Positions 46,501 to 59,010 of a stretch of 64,000 nt of DNA are shown in pieces. The stretch is from Saturnia japonica. Taxonomy: Eukaryota > Arthropoda > Insecta > Lepidoptera > Saturniidae. A program made the position numbers and the translations under genes. How positions within the stretch are numbered: the first letter of the stretch is position 1; each line of letters opens with the position of its first letter. The notes under the pieces are model-generated. The model was not told the DNA's origin. It ran no database searches and saw only the letters and a list, made by a program, of their open reading frames with translations. The stretch lies in the NCBI GenBank assembly GCA_033032175.1, contig CM065312.1, forward strand, positions 8,866,001 through 8,930,000, given 5' to 3'.

Positions 46501-46650
46501 TAGCGCACACGGGTGACCTTTGTCCCCGTGACTGTCTCATCGCCCCTGTCCAGTCCTATGAACCAGTAAAATAGTCACGGTGCGTACATATCCATAGGTT
46601 GGACAAGAGTGGAAAATAGTCACGGCGACAAAAGTCACCCGTGCGCGCTA
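46501..46650. mobile_element. Fold-back MITE (150 bp)
   Basis: The two ends (tagcgcacacgggtgacc at 46501 and the complement ending gggtgacttttgtcgcc at the right) form an inverted repeat of about 35 bp with few mismatches, leaving roughly 80 bp between. The terminal TA on each side may be the target duplication. It has no coding content. Confidence 0.75.
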
Positions 46651-47132
46651 GCACTAACAGTTCTCATTAATTATAGATCAATAATGCATATTTAGAATTA
46701 ATTCGTTTATTACACATACATCAACACTCAATATGAATGGCATCGTAACTAGATTTACAGTAAAAAAAAAAAAATATCTTACTTGACTAAAACTATCAAC
46801 GTTAACGTAAAAAAAAAACATGAAATAGTATCATTGTTAATTCCGCACATAGCGTGAATACGTTGACAAGTCAAAATTACATAATTTCTTGGGCATCCAT
46901 TTTAAAGATTACATTCGCATAAGTCTTTAGAGCTTTAAAAATAGATATCAACTAATTTACATTTTAATCATGATGCAAAAAAATTATGTCTATTTAGTTA
47001 TGATGTTTTTCATGTTGGGTATCAACAAATATTGCAGATTAAAAAATAATAATTCAAAGACTAATTAAATGCTAATTTTGATGTTAGTAAACGTATTTCA
47101 TAATTTTCTTGTATTACCACTAATCTATGTAA
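46651..47132. other. Unassigned AT-rich stretch
   Basis: No gene or clear repeat is visible. Confidence 0.4.
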
Positions 47133-47576
47133 GGGGCCGTTCAAGCATTACGTAACACAATTTGGGAGCAGAGGTCTTGTAAAACGTTACGATGCGTTAC
47201 AAGGTTGGGAGGGGGGTTCGTACAACGAGTTACGTAACATTTTTTTTTTAATTTAAATAAAAAACTAGACAATTAAAATTTTCCAAGATCGCAATCCTTT
47301 ATGTTTATGTCTTGAGAGGAATCCCTCGACTGTATATGACTGTAGTCAGTGTTGTAGTGAGTTCATACTGTAATACTGTAATGTCCTCAAAACAGGGAGA
47401 TTTGCATCATCAGCTGTTCTTGGCCTATAAAAGCTCTCATGCTGACTTGAGTGTTACGTAAAGTTTAAGGAGGGGAGGGGGGGGGGGAGTACAGAAAATG
47501 TTACGTTGCGTTACATGGGGGGAAGGGAGGCTCAAAAATCTTCAAAAATTACGTTACGTAGTACTTGAACGCCCCC
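47133..47576. mobile_element. Non-autonomous TIR element with TAA target duplication
   Basis: The left end GGGGCCGTTCAAGCATTACG and the complement of the right end agree at 21 of 24 bases. TAA flanks both sides (47130-47132 and 47577-47579). G-rich tracts and repeated gttacgta/cgttac words lie near both ends. Architecture and end sequence resemble 15922-17699, so the two may share a mobilising family. It has no coding content. Confidence 0.75.
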
Positions 47577-47579
47577 TAA

Positions 47580-48494
47580 TATAACGGTTAAATATAAAAC
47601 GTTGTGAAAGAATCGATAAGAAAGTAAAATGTTCTGACATCAGGGAATAAAATAGGGAAAGTCATTAATCTACATAAAATAATGGTTTAATTTCACGGTA
47701 CTGAGAAGATTTTCCTGGCTTCTATCGCTAACATAATTTAGGTATTTAAGTGATACATTTTTACGCTGACTGTACTCGTTGGAGATTTAATCTATGTAAC
47801 ATAATTTTATTTATGCCACGCCATGGCTTGGGAGAAAACAACTTTTGAAAAGATGTTTTAAACACTTTATATTATATTGAAAATAATATACGTGAATTAA
47901 TATTTACTCTTTTTAATTAAATAAAAAAACGCGGCATTATGTTCACATGAAAGCGCGTGATGTCATCATTCAATAAAGAAAACTAAGTTTAAAGGTATTA
48001 TGTCCAAAGTTGAGTTTAATTACCCGTTGGCTCTCTATATAAAACAGAAATGTACGTGAAATTGGCAAATTCGCCCTCCAAGGGAACAGAGGTATTAAAA
48101 TTTCAGTTGAAACTTTAAAAATTCTTTAGTGTCAATATAATTTTATACTGACTATTTCTACACTTAGCATTAAGAATAACGCTCAACTGTGTATATATAT
48201 TATACGATGACGTCAGGTTTTTCAATTGGTGTTTTCAATCACGTGAATCCCAACCAAAAAAATCTCAATTTTCTCAAGGGAAAATTAAATAAATGTTCGA
48301 CCCACACCGCCCTAACTCCCTAACCGCTCACAACATGACGCAATATCTACTTTCTCACACTAATTTTATGTACTTTGACAAATTTTCTGCTCTCCATATA
48401 TATTTTAAAGTGGACTAAGATGTCACATAATTAAAGTTTAGTAATACGCCGTGATGGATGTGTGTAACTTATTTCATTAAAAACCTTCACCATA
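47580..48494. other. Unassigned stretch
   Basis: No gene or clear repeat is visible. Confidence 0.4.
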
Positions 48495-48735
48495 ACAACA
48501 ATTTTTAAACAGAAAATAAAACTAACTTCAATGATTTTGAGGAGTTCCCTGGTGTATCTTCATAGTCAAAGGTCCAATCAGTACCAATGAAATTAAAATG
48601 GGACTACCCTTGAGGTATTCCAATGAAAAAATAATAATTGAAATCGGTTCATACACAAAGAAGGTACGCCTGAACGTCCTCAAAAAATAATATAAACATT
48701 CGAATTGAGAACCTCCTCCTTTTTCTGAAGTCGAT
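48495..48735 (+). repeat. ~250-bp dispersed repeat, copy 1
   Basis: It shares, in order, ttcaatgattttgaggagtt, ccacccttgaggta-type words, aaatcggttcata and cattcgaattgag with 51085-51345. Confidence 0.7.
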
Positions 48736-49739
48736 TAATAATACCTTATATCTGCAGGCATACTAAACCCGTTCATACAATACATAATAAACATAATCAT
48801 ACAAATAGGAAAGCAAAAACATTTCACCCAAACATGTTCTAATGTTTAATTCTAGTTTCATTTTCAGAAGCAACCAACAGTAAAAATACAGGTTGTCCTA
48901 GTTTGATAGTTGGGGACACTATGTTTTGCATCTTTTCTTCATGTTTTTTTTTATTATTTTAATTTTTTTAATTTTGAGTATGTGTACTTGATATACGTTA
49001 CAAAATTACCTCAAAATTGTTTTCGTTACGCGCTATACATTCATTTCAATACGGATAATGTAATGCAAGTTTCCGTTATATCTGCATAAATACCTTTTGT
49101 ATATTGCGCTGTGGTCTCGTATCTATTTCTCCAAGCTTAGTGTCCTTAATGATTTGTGTAGTTGATACACTTTTGGTACAAAAAGCTACGTGTACTCTGT
49201 CGACAATTAATGTCCTCTGTTCTCCATCTCTATGATTACAAGTTGGAATGTATATATGTCTACTGAGTACTTCTGTATTCTGTTAACAAAAGATTATTTT
49301 TTAATTGTTTAATTTAACAATTTCATAAAATAGAACTTACGTATAAACTAAAGGCTATCGGCGTCTTAAAAAGTGTATATAAATATAATTTTGGTTAAAA
49401 TAAAATACATAATACGAATAATTAATAAACAAACGGACAACCCTGTATTTACTATTGATGTAAAAAACGTATTATACAAAAAGGCAACAGTGTTGTGAAA
49501 ATTCTCGTAATCTTGATACTTTGCTAAAATTCATAAAATTAAACTAGGTATAAGACCTAACCTATACCCAAAAATGTGAACAAGGAAATTGATTTTTAAC
49601 ATTTTTAAAAAATATGCCTTCAATTAACTAAATGATATGAATTTTTTCTGTAGCTATAGCTACAGGCTATACTAGACCCGACCTCTCACCCGGTACCTTC
49701 TTGACGTTGAGTTTCGGGAAACCTTGTTTATATTATTAT
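48736..49739. other. Unassigned stretch
   Basis: No gene is visible; a short phrase at 48890-48915 (acaggttgtcctagtttgat) recurs as a theme near 49435 (acggacaaccctgta), possibly degraded transposon ends. Confidence 0.35.
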
Positions 49740-49995
49740 GTTCTTTATTGCATAAAAAAATACAAATGGAGGACTTATTACTAAAAAGCATTCTTTAAGT
49801 CTTCCAGGGGAGCAAGAGAAAGGTATATGCAAGGTGTGCATAATATTTATTTAAAAAAAAGAGAAAAATCTAGCCAATATTTAATTGCCAAGTAAAACCT
49901 ACGTAGCGAATACTTGAAGGTACCCCGAGAGTTGGCCAGTTGGATGTTGATAGGAGGCGAATTCCACAGTCATGCCGCTGTAACGGCGAAAGATC
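49740..49995 (-). pseudogene. LINE polymerase C-terminus and 3' end (Jockey/CR1 type)
   Basis: Reverse-strand translation reads DRSFAVTAA, a stop, then LWNSPPINIQLANS and GTFKYSLRRF, the C-terminal block of Jockey/CR1-type LINE polymerases. A 3' UTR follows on the minus strand and ends in gcaataaagaac. The catalytic core is missing. Confidence 0.7.
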
Positions 49996-50713
49996 GGTCG
50001 CAGTAAATATTTTGGTATACTGAGAATTAATGAATCAGAAGATCTTAGCTGTCTATTGTGTGTATACGCAAGAGATTAAAAATAGTGTTTTTAAATATTT
50101 AGGGGATTTGGGATTATTAAGTACGGAGAAAAGAAAACAAAGTATTTTTACCTTCCTACGTTGCCGAATAGGTAGCCATTTCAACCTGGTTCTGTATTCA
50201 GATACTGGTTTCTCGGAAACGGCTCCAACGATTTAGATGGAATTTTGTATTTAGATAGTCTTTTGCAATCCAAGTTTACCTTAATAGGTGTTTTTCTTTT
50301 TTTAAGATACCGAGCAAAACCACTAGCAAAAAGCAAATAATTTTGTACAAATTACCAAACCAGTTTTCACTTTGAACCATAAATGAGTTCCAATTTGTTA
50401 CCACGTCAGGTTTATTCAAAGTTAAGTTTTATTTCTTTAGCACTTGTAAAAACGTATAACTTTCAAACGAGGGTTTCGAAATATAATGCGGGTCACGTAC
50501 AACAGAAACCAGGTTAGGGTCTCATAACTAAATCAAATTTATTCGTAAGAAAATTTCTTTGGTTAAGTACCAACAAATCTCAAGCTTCGTACCCTCAACG
50601 ACGGGAAATGACCAGCTTTGTGATTCAGGTAAGTTTCTTGTAACGAACATACATAATATTCAATGCGATAAATACAATTCTATTATGTTAGTAATCTACT
50701 CGTATATTTATTA
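49996..50713. other. Unassigned stretch with one dispersed-repeat fragment
   Basis: Positions 50205-50300 (tttctcggaaacggctccaa...) match the repeat at 15172 and 25915. The frame at 50030-50236 is incidental. Confidence 0.4.
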
Positions 50714-51575
50714 TCTATAATAATAAATCTCTAGTTATGTCTTTATACATAATATTTTTTCCAAATTTTCCGATAACTATTTAGTATATATATAAAGGAC
50801 AGTGATCATGAATATGCCCTTAAAAAAATGTGTTTATCTGTTTGTATTTCCGAACTTCACTTAAAAACGGCTGGACTGATTCTTATGAAACTGAGTACAC
50901 GGGATGCTTATGTCATTGGTCAATTGACAGATTATAAGAAATTTCCAAATTACTTTTGGAAATAGTAAAAAAATCTATTTTCGATAATTCTTGATCAATT
51001 TTGATGTAATTTTGTACACGGGAAGTATAAGTAATTATATAATTGATGGGCTATAACAATTGTCAATATTACTTCTAGAAAAAACAAGACAATTCTTATT
51101 ACAAAGAGAACCTACTTTAATGATTTTGAATAGTTCCCTTGTTTATCTTCGAAGTTGAAGGTCCAAAGCTAATGAAATTAAAATGAAACCACCCTTGAGG
51201 TAATTCCCTGTCCAACAAAAAAGAATCATCCAAATCGGTTCATAAACAAAGAAGTTATGGCAGAAAATCCATAACCAAAAAAAAATTATACATTCGAATT
51301 GAGTAACCTGCCGTCTTTTGTTAAAGTCGAATAATAAAAGAAGTTCAAAAAATTAAATTTTCATCAATTCTCAAGCGATTCTGATCAAATTTTGTAGACG
51401 GGAAGCATATGTAATGGAAAGGCTATAAAAATCGTTATTAAACACGTTAGAAATCGTAGAATACAATAATAATTTTTAACCAATTTTGATAAAAATTGTA
51501 CACAGAAAGTACATGCCACTCCTCAATTGATACGCTATATGAATTGTCAACAATATGAGTAAAAATAAAATATGA
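50714..51575 (+). mobile_element. Helitron-like element, family 2, interrupted, 3' end lost
   Basis: It starts TCTATAATAATAAATCTC after A and is colinear with 12562-13370 up to about 51083 and again from about 51345 to 51575. The CTAG end is missing. Confidence 0.7.
51085..51345 (+). mobile_element. ~250-bp repeat, copy 2, inserted in a Helitron-like element
   Basis: It interrupts family 2 between acttctagaa and aagttcaaaaaattaaattt, which are nearly adjacent in the copies at 13050-13100 and 17950-17990. It matches 48495-48735, so it is a mobile repeat, class unknown. Confidence 0.6.
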
Positions 51576-51711
51576 GATGTAAATACAAGGACAAACAGTA
51601 ACAATGTTGTTGATATTGCACTCGTATATTTATTTTTGAGACCTTAATGCACATCTATTCTAATACTATTAAGTTAAAGGAGCAATTCTTGTAGATAAGT
51701 ACACACTTTAC

Positions 51712-51976
51712 TGCCTCGTTAGCCTAGTGGTCGTTAGCGCGACTGCTATGAGCGAGGCCCTGGGTCCGAATCACAGGTCGAGCAAAGTGTTATTGGGTCT
51801 TTCCTATGAAATTCTCAGTAGCAGATCGGAGTTTGGTTTCGTGCCCAATAAATGGCAATAGGTTCGCCCCCTACTACATGGACCTAAAAACATACTCGGC
51901 GAATTGAGGGTGTATATTAGTACACCTCTGTCTAACCCTTCGGGGAATACAGGCGTGATGGTATGTTATGTTGACT
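51712..51976 (+). mobile_element. tRNA-derived SINE, type 1
   Basis: The tRNA-like head has an A-box-like TAGCCTAGTGGTCG and a B box gggtccgaatcac. The body carries ggagtttggtttcgtgccc and ends cttcggggaatacaggcgtg. It is colinear with 8093-8362. Confidence 0.88.
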
Positions 51977-53207
51977 TACGTAAGAAAACACGTTCGTTGT
52001 GCCTATCACACATTCATTATCAAAAACAAAAATTAAAACTGTTTGTCATTAATAACCATAAAAAGTAAAAACTCATCTCGTTTGTACTATTTGCAAACGT
52101 TATGAAATTTAAACTAATGAATCATTTAAAAGTTATGCGTGTAAGTAATGAATGTAGCAAAATATTAACAATGTATGTTTATGAAAGCATGCACAAAATA
52201 TTATGTAGTTAAATTTAATCCACTAAATCACCCTCTGTGCTCTAAAATTTAGTTGAAACATTATAATTAAAACGTATTCACTGTACCGGATAAACTTTTC
52301 AACTAACATTGAGGAACCATGAGTAAATAAATGTAAATAAGTAACCATTCCCAAGCTCCCTTCTACGTTGTAAAAGATCGTACCAAAGTTTTCGGTGCAT
52401 AGTAAGATCGGTGAAACGATAACAACTTGTAACAAACTCAAGCAAAACAAACGAGATAAGGACCCAACAGCTGTAACAATATTGGTGGCATACAACTTTT
52501 CGTATAAAGGGAACGATTATTAGTTTTATATTGTTATTATTTGGTATTAAGCGAACATACTCTGAGCGCTCAACAATCTAAGCGGTAATTTTCATCACAA
52601 AGTTGTTGGTGGGTAATTTTGGTGTCTACTTCAGATATTTCAAAATATTGAAGCTTGTAACACTAGCTTGATTTTTGACTAGATTTCATGTTTGTCTTGT
52701 ATTGTATATTATGCAGAAGAGAGTTTTTTGTCTAAATCTTTAGAACTCAGGCTAAACGAAAATTAATAATAGCCTTCATATTTATTTTTTCAGTTGTTTT
52801 CAACTTTTAAACTATTTACCTACCTTTCACCTATATCCTTGTCTTCACGTCTCGGTAAATATCACCGTTGTTTTACATCAATTAACCAAGGTACAGGAAA
52901 TCTGACAGGGCTGGTGGGGCTATATGAGAAAAACTGGATGGACTACCATACGAATATGGACCATATATGCCATATGGACGACCATTCGGACAACAAATAC
53001 TTAGTTTTTGTTCTACTAATCTAAATAACTATTATACACTGAGCACTAAAATATACAAACTAAGAATTTCATATATGTTATAAAATGCTATGAAAACGAA
53101 TGGTAACGTGTTTAAATTGTTATCAAATCGACGACAAAAAGGCTAATTGACTAACGTATAAATATTATCAAATGCTCGTTAGTTAATTGGCTTTTCCATC
53201 TTCGATA
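51977..53207. other. Unassigned stretch
   Basis: No gene or clear repeat is visible; frames at 52223-52495 and 52794-53024 have no family resemblance. Confidence 0.4.
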
Positions 53208-53858
53208 TCTATATGTATACTAATATAATAAAGTGAAAAACTTTTTTTGTTGTTTGTTTAAACACGCTAATCTCTGGAACTACTACTACTCTGGATTGGA
53301 AAAATTCAATTTGTAACATAGTAGTCAGACTCTCGAGGAATAATATAGGCTATTTAATATTGAGCTAGAACTTTCAGATAACCTTAAATATTGATTTTTG
53401 TTACGTATATCAGAAGTCGAGGCCTTCTCGAACTACTATAACCGCGTGCGCTGACGTAATCGTTAATGATACGGAAATACGATGTTCTACAATAATACTG
53501 GTCCTTAGTATATATATAAAAAAGTCAACGATAGCTTATGCCTGTCTCTTATAGATACGCCACAACAAGGTATTTTGTGACAAAGATTTGTTGAAAATTA
53601 AAAAGTGATATATAAGCATTATTTATAGACATGGCATATTAATCCTTACAAACAAAAGTTACTTCATCATAAAGACTATTTTATGAAGTTAAATTTTGTT
53701 CTTTAGAGTATGCTATTTGGACACATAGTTTAGAAGATAATGAAAAATTAAAATAATTTGTACTTGCGGGAAGAACAATTATGATAGACTACATGGGTGC
53801 GTTAGCGACGCGGTGTTTGTCGGGTAAAATTAACACGGGTGAAACTAGTACTAGCTAG
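53208..53858 (+). mobile_element. Helitron-like element, family 5b
   Basis: It starts TCTATATGTATACTAATATA after A and ends CTAG at 53855-53858 before T. It matches 34849-35583 and, inverted, 59176-59793. Its segment 53344-53460 is the apparent template of the patch in the LINE downstream. Confidence 0.78.
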
Positions 53859-53862
53859 TAGT

Positions 53863-56114
53863 TTAAATTTGGATTTGGTTTTTAGTGACACAGCAATTCT
53901 CGTTAATAGAACAAACTTGCCATTAATCAGTGAGGATGTATATCATCCATGTTTATATATAAATATAGATTTACTATTACCTCGTTTGCGTCTTAATCCT
54001 TTGAAACTATAAAATTTTAATAGAGTAGATTATGAAAAATTAAATAGCTTACTTAAATTCATAATCTGCGAGAATTGATTATAGGCTATTTAATGATTGA
54101 GCTAGAACTTTTCAGATAACCTTAGATATTGATTTTGTTACGTATATAGAGTCGAGGCCTTCTCGAACTACTATAACCGCGTGCGCTGACGTAATTATTT
54201 TCCTGTGTGGTATTCCAAATCACTAAAACATATAATCAAAGATAAATTAAAAGCACATAAGAAGTGGAAACAATTCAAAAATCCGCGTGACTATGACGAG
54301 TTTTCATTGTTGCGTGTCAGGCAAAAAGCTGTACAAAAACAATGCCATGATCTTTATTCTAACATTCAACAACGTATTCGATCTAATCCAAAACAATTAT
54401 GGTCTTATTTGAAAACTTTACGAACTCATAGTTCAGGGTATCCTAATAGGCTAATCTTAGATGAAAAAGAATATACCTCAGAAATCGAAATTTCTAATGG
54501 GTTTAATAACTATTTTGAAAGTGTTTCCACGAAATGTAATTCTTGCCTGGATTACTATAATTTCTCATCAAACAGAATAACGACAGATGGGATGGACACC
54601 TTAGAGTTTGACGAAGAAAGTGTATTTAAAATTCTAAACTCTCTCAGAACCAACAAGGGTTCTGGCAGTGATAAAATTCCACCACTCTTTTTTAAAGAAT
54701 GCGCAGTATACCTGGCAAAGCCTGTAACGGCTTTATTTAACCTTTCGCTTAATAAATATTGTTGTTTTCCTACAAAATGGAAAGAGGCCCTTATAATTGG
54801 TATTATTACCAATGCATAAAAGTGGCACTAAAATGGAAATGAAAAATTATAGACCTATATCTATTTTAAATACTTTAGGCAACATTTTTGAAAAGTTAAT
54901 TTTTAAATTTATTAGTCCTTTAATCTATAAATATATGCCAACTCAGCAACACGGTTCTATGAAAAAGCGTTCCACTATAACTAATTTGTCTCTGTTCACA
55001 GATTACTTACTAACTGGTATGGATAACAAACAGCAGGTCGATGTCATATATACCGATATTGAAAAAGCGTTTGATCGTGTGGATCATATTATTCTGATGC
55101 AAAAACTTTATTTTCTTGGTATACGTGGCAACTTACATAGGTGGTTTGAATCTTATATAAGTAACAGGATGCAAGCTTTTATAGTGGGTGGTTCTTGCAG
55201 TAATTTTATCAAAATACCCTCTGGGGTCCCGCAAGGATCAATCCTAGGTCCGCTACTTTATAATGCTTATCTTTTTGACATATGTGATTGTTTTAAGCAC
55301 TCAAAATTTATAATGTTTGCTGACGATAAGAAGATTTTATTTAAGGGTTAAATCAGTAACTGACTGCATAAATATCCAACGTGACATTAATACTCTTGAG
55401 GAATATTATAAAAAGAATAAAATTACTGTTAACGTAAATAAGTGCGTAAATATCAGCTTTACTCGTAAATCTAAAGTTATTAACTTTCAGTATTACATAA
55501 ATAATGTTCCTATTAGAAAAGTTGACAAGGTTAGAGACTTGGGTGTTATTTTTGATTATAAGCTGTCTATGAGTGATCACATAGATGTCATCGTTAGTAA
55601 AGCATATAAACAATTAGGCTTCATCAAACGTATATACGAACCATTCACAAATATAGAGTGTATTAAAATGCTGTACTTCGCGTACGTAATAAGTATTCTT
55701 GAATATGCTTCAGTCATATGGTCGCCTCAATATAATAAATACATAGATAGTATTGAATATATACAAAAAAAAATTGTAAAATTTTGATGCTATAAAGATT
55801 TTAAAGAATTTACGAACTATGGTGAACTATGTAAGTATTTTCGCCTAGGCTCTTTAGAAGTGCGGCGTCGACAACATGAAATGATTTTATTGCACTCTAT
55901 ATTATCGGGCTATATTGATTGTCCCGATCTTTTGGGCTCTGTATCATTGCGAGTACCAAAATACTGTACACGCAAAGCACCGTTGTTTGCTGTCCCATAT
56001 GCTAAATCTAACTATGCTCAAAATTCAATACTGTGTCGCATTGCCCGATCATATAATGAAGTATATGATACGGTAGACATATTTCGATATTCACGGAATA
56101 CATTTAAAAGTTAA
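53863..56114 (+). pseudogene. Jockey/CR1-type LINE endonuclease end and reverse transcriptase, broken
   Basis: The frame opens at 53863 with LNLDLVFSDTAIL, the C-terminal end of an apurinic-type endonuclease; the rest of the endonuclease and ORF1 are missing (5' truncation). After one stop near 54010 and a foreign patch (54079-54195) it resumes at FPVWYSKSLKHI. The reverse transcriptase has NYRPISILNTLG, QHGSMKKRST, the first catalytic D in IYTDIEKAFD, PSGVPQGSILGPLLY and the second catalytic pair in MFADDKK. Frameshifts lie near 54800 and 55345, and a TGA stop at 55785-55787 interrupts the C-terminal part, which continues in the same frame to the TAA at 56112-56114. The order of motifs and the tail fit Jockey or CR1 clades. 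No copy-paste activity is expected from it. Confidence 0.9.
54079..54195 (+). repeat. 117-bp patch copied from 53344-53460
   Basis: It is nearly identical to 53344-53460 of the upstream Helitron-like element, in direct orientation, and replaces the part of the LINE between the endonuclease end and FPVWYSK. It is 117 bp long, so the flanking LINE segments stay in one frame, although the patch itself has stops. Confidence 0.85.
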
Positions 56115-56388
56115 ATAATAAAATTACAACGCGGAATTATACAATTATAATATAAAAAAGATAAAGCAAGCACACAAGTCAGAAATATAAACACACGCTC
56201 ACACACACACACGCACACTATACTAAACGCCAGTAAAGATTACACGTTTTGCTTGTGCTACTTATGTTTATTTTTATGTATCACTTCCTGTAATTGTGAA
56301 ATCCTGTATAGGCTTTAATAGTTACAAACTATAAGATATTATATAAAATACTGTATGCTGTTGGATTTCCAAATAAATAAATAAATTT
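56115..56388 (+). other. LINE 3' UTR and (AATA)n tail
   Basis: It contains a CA-rich stretch (56193-56220) and ends in tttccaaataaataaataaa, the short-repeat tail expected of the LINE at 53863. Confidence 0.75.
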
Positions 56389-58070
56389 TTTTATTATATC
56401 CAAGGATATCTTTACAATTTTTATTATTTGAACGAATGCTGCAATTAAACTATATAATAAATAATGATCACATCTGAATAAATAATTCTTCGAACGTGCT
56501 CATGACCAAATTAAGTACACGTATGTAAGTTTGGAACTTTAATAAACTCGTTAGTTAATCCGACCTATTCCGTTTAGTGGAATTAATTCTATCATCGCGA
56601 TTTCAGTGAAGCATTAACGTAAAGGGTTACCAGCACTAGTTGAAAATTCTCTGAAGTTTCGTTAAGGTGATAATATGAATAGAATATAGCATTTTTTTGT
56701 AATTATGATGTTGTATGTTATGACATGTTAATAATTTCTATGAGTATATATACCTAATAATGTAATATGAGTTAATAGTTTAAAAAAAAGAGTAATACTA
56801 ATGATTCTGAATACTTCTTGTATTTAGTACTTCTTGCCGTCAATCACTCATGGGAGTCGCCGTGTCGTGGCGTTAAGTACGTGTTAAATATAAGTATATA
56901 CGCCATAAATTTTCCATGATTTTTTTTTATAGGTCTAGCTTTAGGCTACAATCTCATCTGTTGTTATGTGTTGATGTGACCCAAGATGGTAGCTCGGATG
57001 GACTAGCTCCCAAGTGCAGCTACCGAAACACACCTATATTTTCATGTGGTAACGATTTCTCACTTATAACTCACACAACCCTTTGTGTCATGCGTTATCT
57101 ACTACAGCTTGCAAAATTAATACTTCAGTACTAGCCACAATAATCAAATGAATTGTGTCGTAGTGGCACAATAATTATAGGCATGTAGTGTATGCGCAAG
57201 ACACATTAGCGTGGCATTCGCTTACCGAAGTTACCGACCGTAGGCGAGTGTGGACGTGTTCGTTTACGCATAGAGTACTATCTCAGTGTCTGAAAGTGAG
57301 TCTTTTATTGGCTCCCAAAACAGTACAAGTGAAGACGAGGATAAAAGTGAGTACCTAAAAAAAAGAGTAAGGAATAATTAATTATTGTTTATTGCCTGAC
57401 AGTTGTTTGTGTCTATATATATATTGGTTTAAGTAATTAAGCACTCATTATACCAATGAGTTAGGTAACTTAAATCAAAATGACTTATGAACTGATTCAA
57501 TATGTAAGCAGTTGTTACTGATAAGCAAATTATACCACTGTCCTTCATTGCTAAGGGCCATGCATCGTAGCAGATGGAAAGAAAATAAGATCACACAAAA
57601 CTATGGTTATATGTATACTACAAATGTATATATTGTGCACTTATGCAACCTAACGGTACCTACCCACAATTAGTGAACAGTTTAACATATAATGTGTCCT
57701 TTATGGTTGATATCATGAGGAATACCCACCTAAACGTTCATTATTTATTATTATTATTATATATTTTTATGTATAATTCATAATTTCATAATAATCAATA
57801 CAATTGCATAATATCGATTAGCCTATTACAGCTCGCTTAAAGATTTCGTACCTACCTACATTTTAAATTTTGTTTTACATGTTGTTGGAATACCATTATT
57901 AAATATGGCTTTAAATTATGAAAGTTTGAATAATAATTCAATAGGGTTTTGACGTGGTACAAAATCTATGTATTGCGTTTGTTTACTTTTATTATTTGAA
58001 TTAGGTATTTATCTATTCGCTTGCTTGCACTATATATATTGAGAGAATCATAGTATAATAAAAGTTTACT
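56389..58070. other. Unassigned stretch
   Basis: A short acidic, serine-rich frame at about 57290-57380 (SESESFIGSQNSTSEDEDKS) is too short to assign. Nothing else is recognised. Confidence 0.35.
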
Positions 58071-59010
58071 TAAAGGCCACGCAATGAGTAAATAACAAAG
58101 GGCCACGCAGATTAATTAAGCAACAATTTTAAGGGACTGCATATGTTTAAATAACATAATTACAAAAATATAATTAAGTCCACGCAATAAGTATTCACAA
58201 CATATAAAAGGGCTATGCAGTTGTAATGCTGTTACTGATTTTCAGTAAAAAGCCACGCAAAAATAAGAGTCAAAATATTTTATTGCAGGCTGCCCCAAAT
58301 GACTCATGTATTTTCCACAATTCCCAACTAGGACCATTTTGATTATTTTTTTTGTTGTGACAGGAAACAATCGTATGAATGTGTAATAATTACTCTATAG
58401 TATAGCACATACAAAAACTAACTCTTCAGTGTCCTTACTAGTAGGTAACCGCAAGTGTAACATCAAGTAACGCATTATTGTTACCGCAATAAAGACGGAG
58501 ACAAACAAACTCTACAACGTTCACAATGATAACACTTAGGAAAAATAATTAAATGTCAATTGAATCGATCTTAATATCTGGTCGCTTTAATCGACAGGGG
58601 CATTGCCTGGACGTTAAATTGATAATAAAAAGAAACATTGTCTGATCGTTAAATCGATATTAAGAGGGACAGCTCGTTGGTTAAATCGAAATTTATATGA
58701 TATTTACCACAACCTAGCAGTAACGCAACTGATCGTTAAATTGATAGATAAATGTTTAGAAAGATTTTGTTGAACAAAATTCAATAGCATATTGAATTTG
58801 ATCATTTAACTGATAAACTGTTTCGGTGAAATCGATACAGAAAAATCAGACCTAGAAAAATAAAGAGGAAATTCTATATACTTGGGTACCACCGTTAACT
58901 TGGAGGTGGGGTATTAAATACCAATATAAAATTGGTACTCGGGTATCTTAGATACCACCACTAAATAGGAATACTATCAACTTGGGAATAACGAATTAAA
59001 TAACCAGAAA
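58070..59010. repeat. Three consecutive zones of degenerate short refrains
   Basis: Zone 1 (58070-58262) repeats aaggsccacgca about six times at 25-50 bp spacing. Zone 2 (58561-58845) repeats a theme near gatcgttaaatcgata about eight times at 20-70 bp spacing. Zone 3 (58875-58995) repeats acttgggtaccaccgttaac-like phrases about three times. The spacers between refrains differ. No coding frame is visible. Confidence 0.5.

Noticed and set aside
57290..57380. N-terminal piece of a piggyBac-type transposase (acidic, serine-rich)
   Set aside because: About 30 residues of low-complexity acidic sequence, with a stop just upstream and no catalytic domain nearby.
58070..59010. CRISPR array
   Set aside because: The motifs are degenerate, spacing is irregular and the sequence is eukaryotic.
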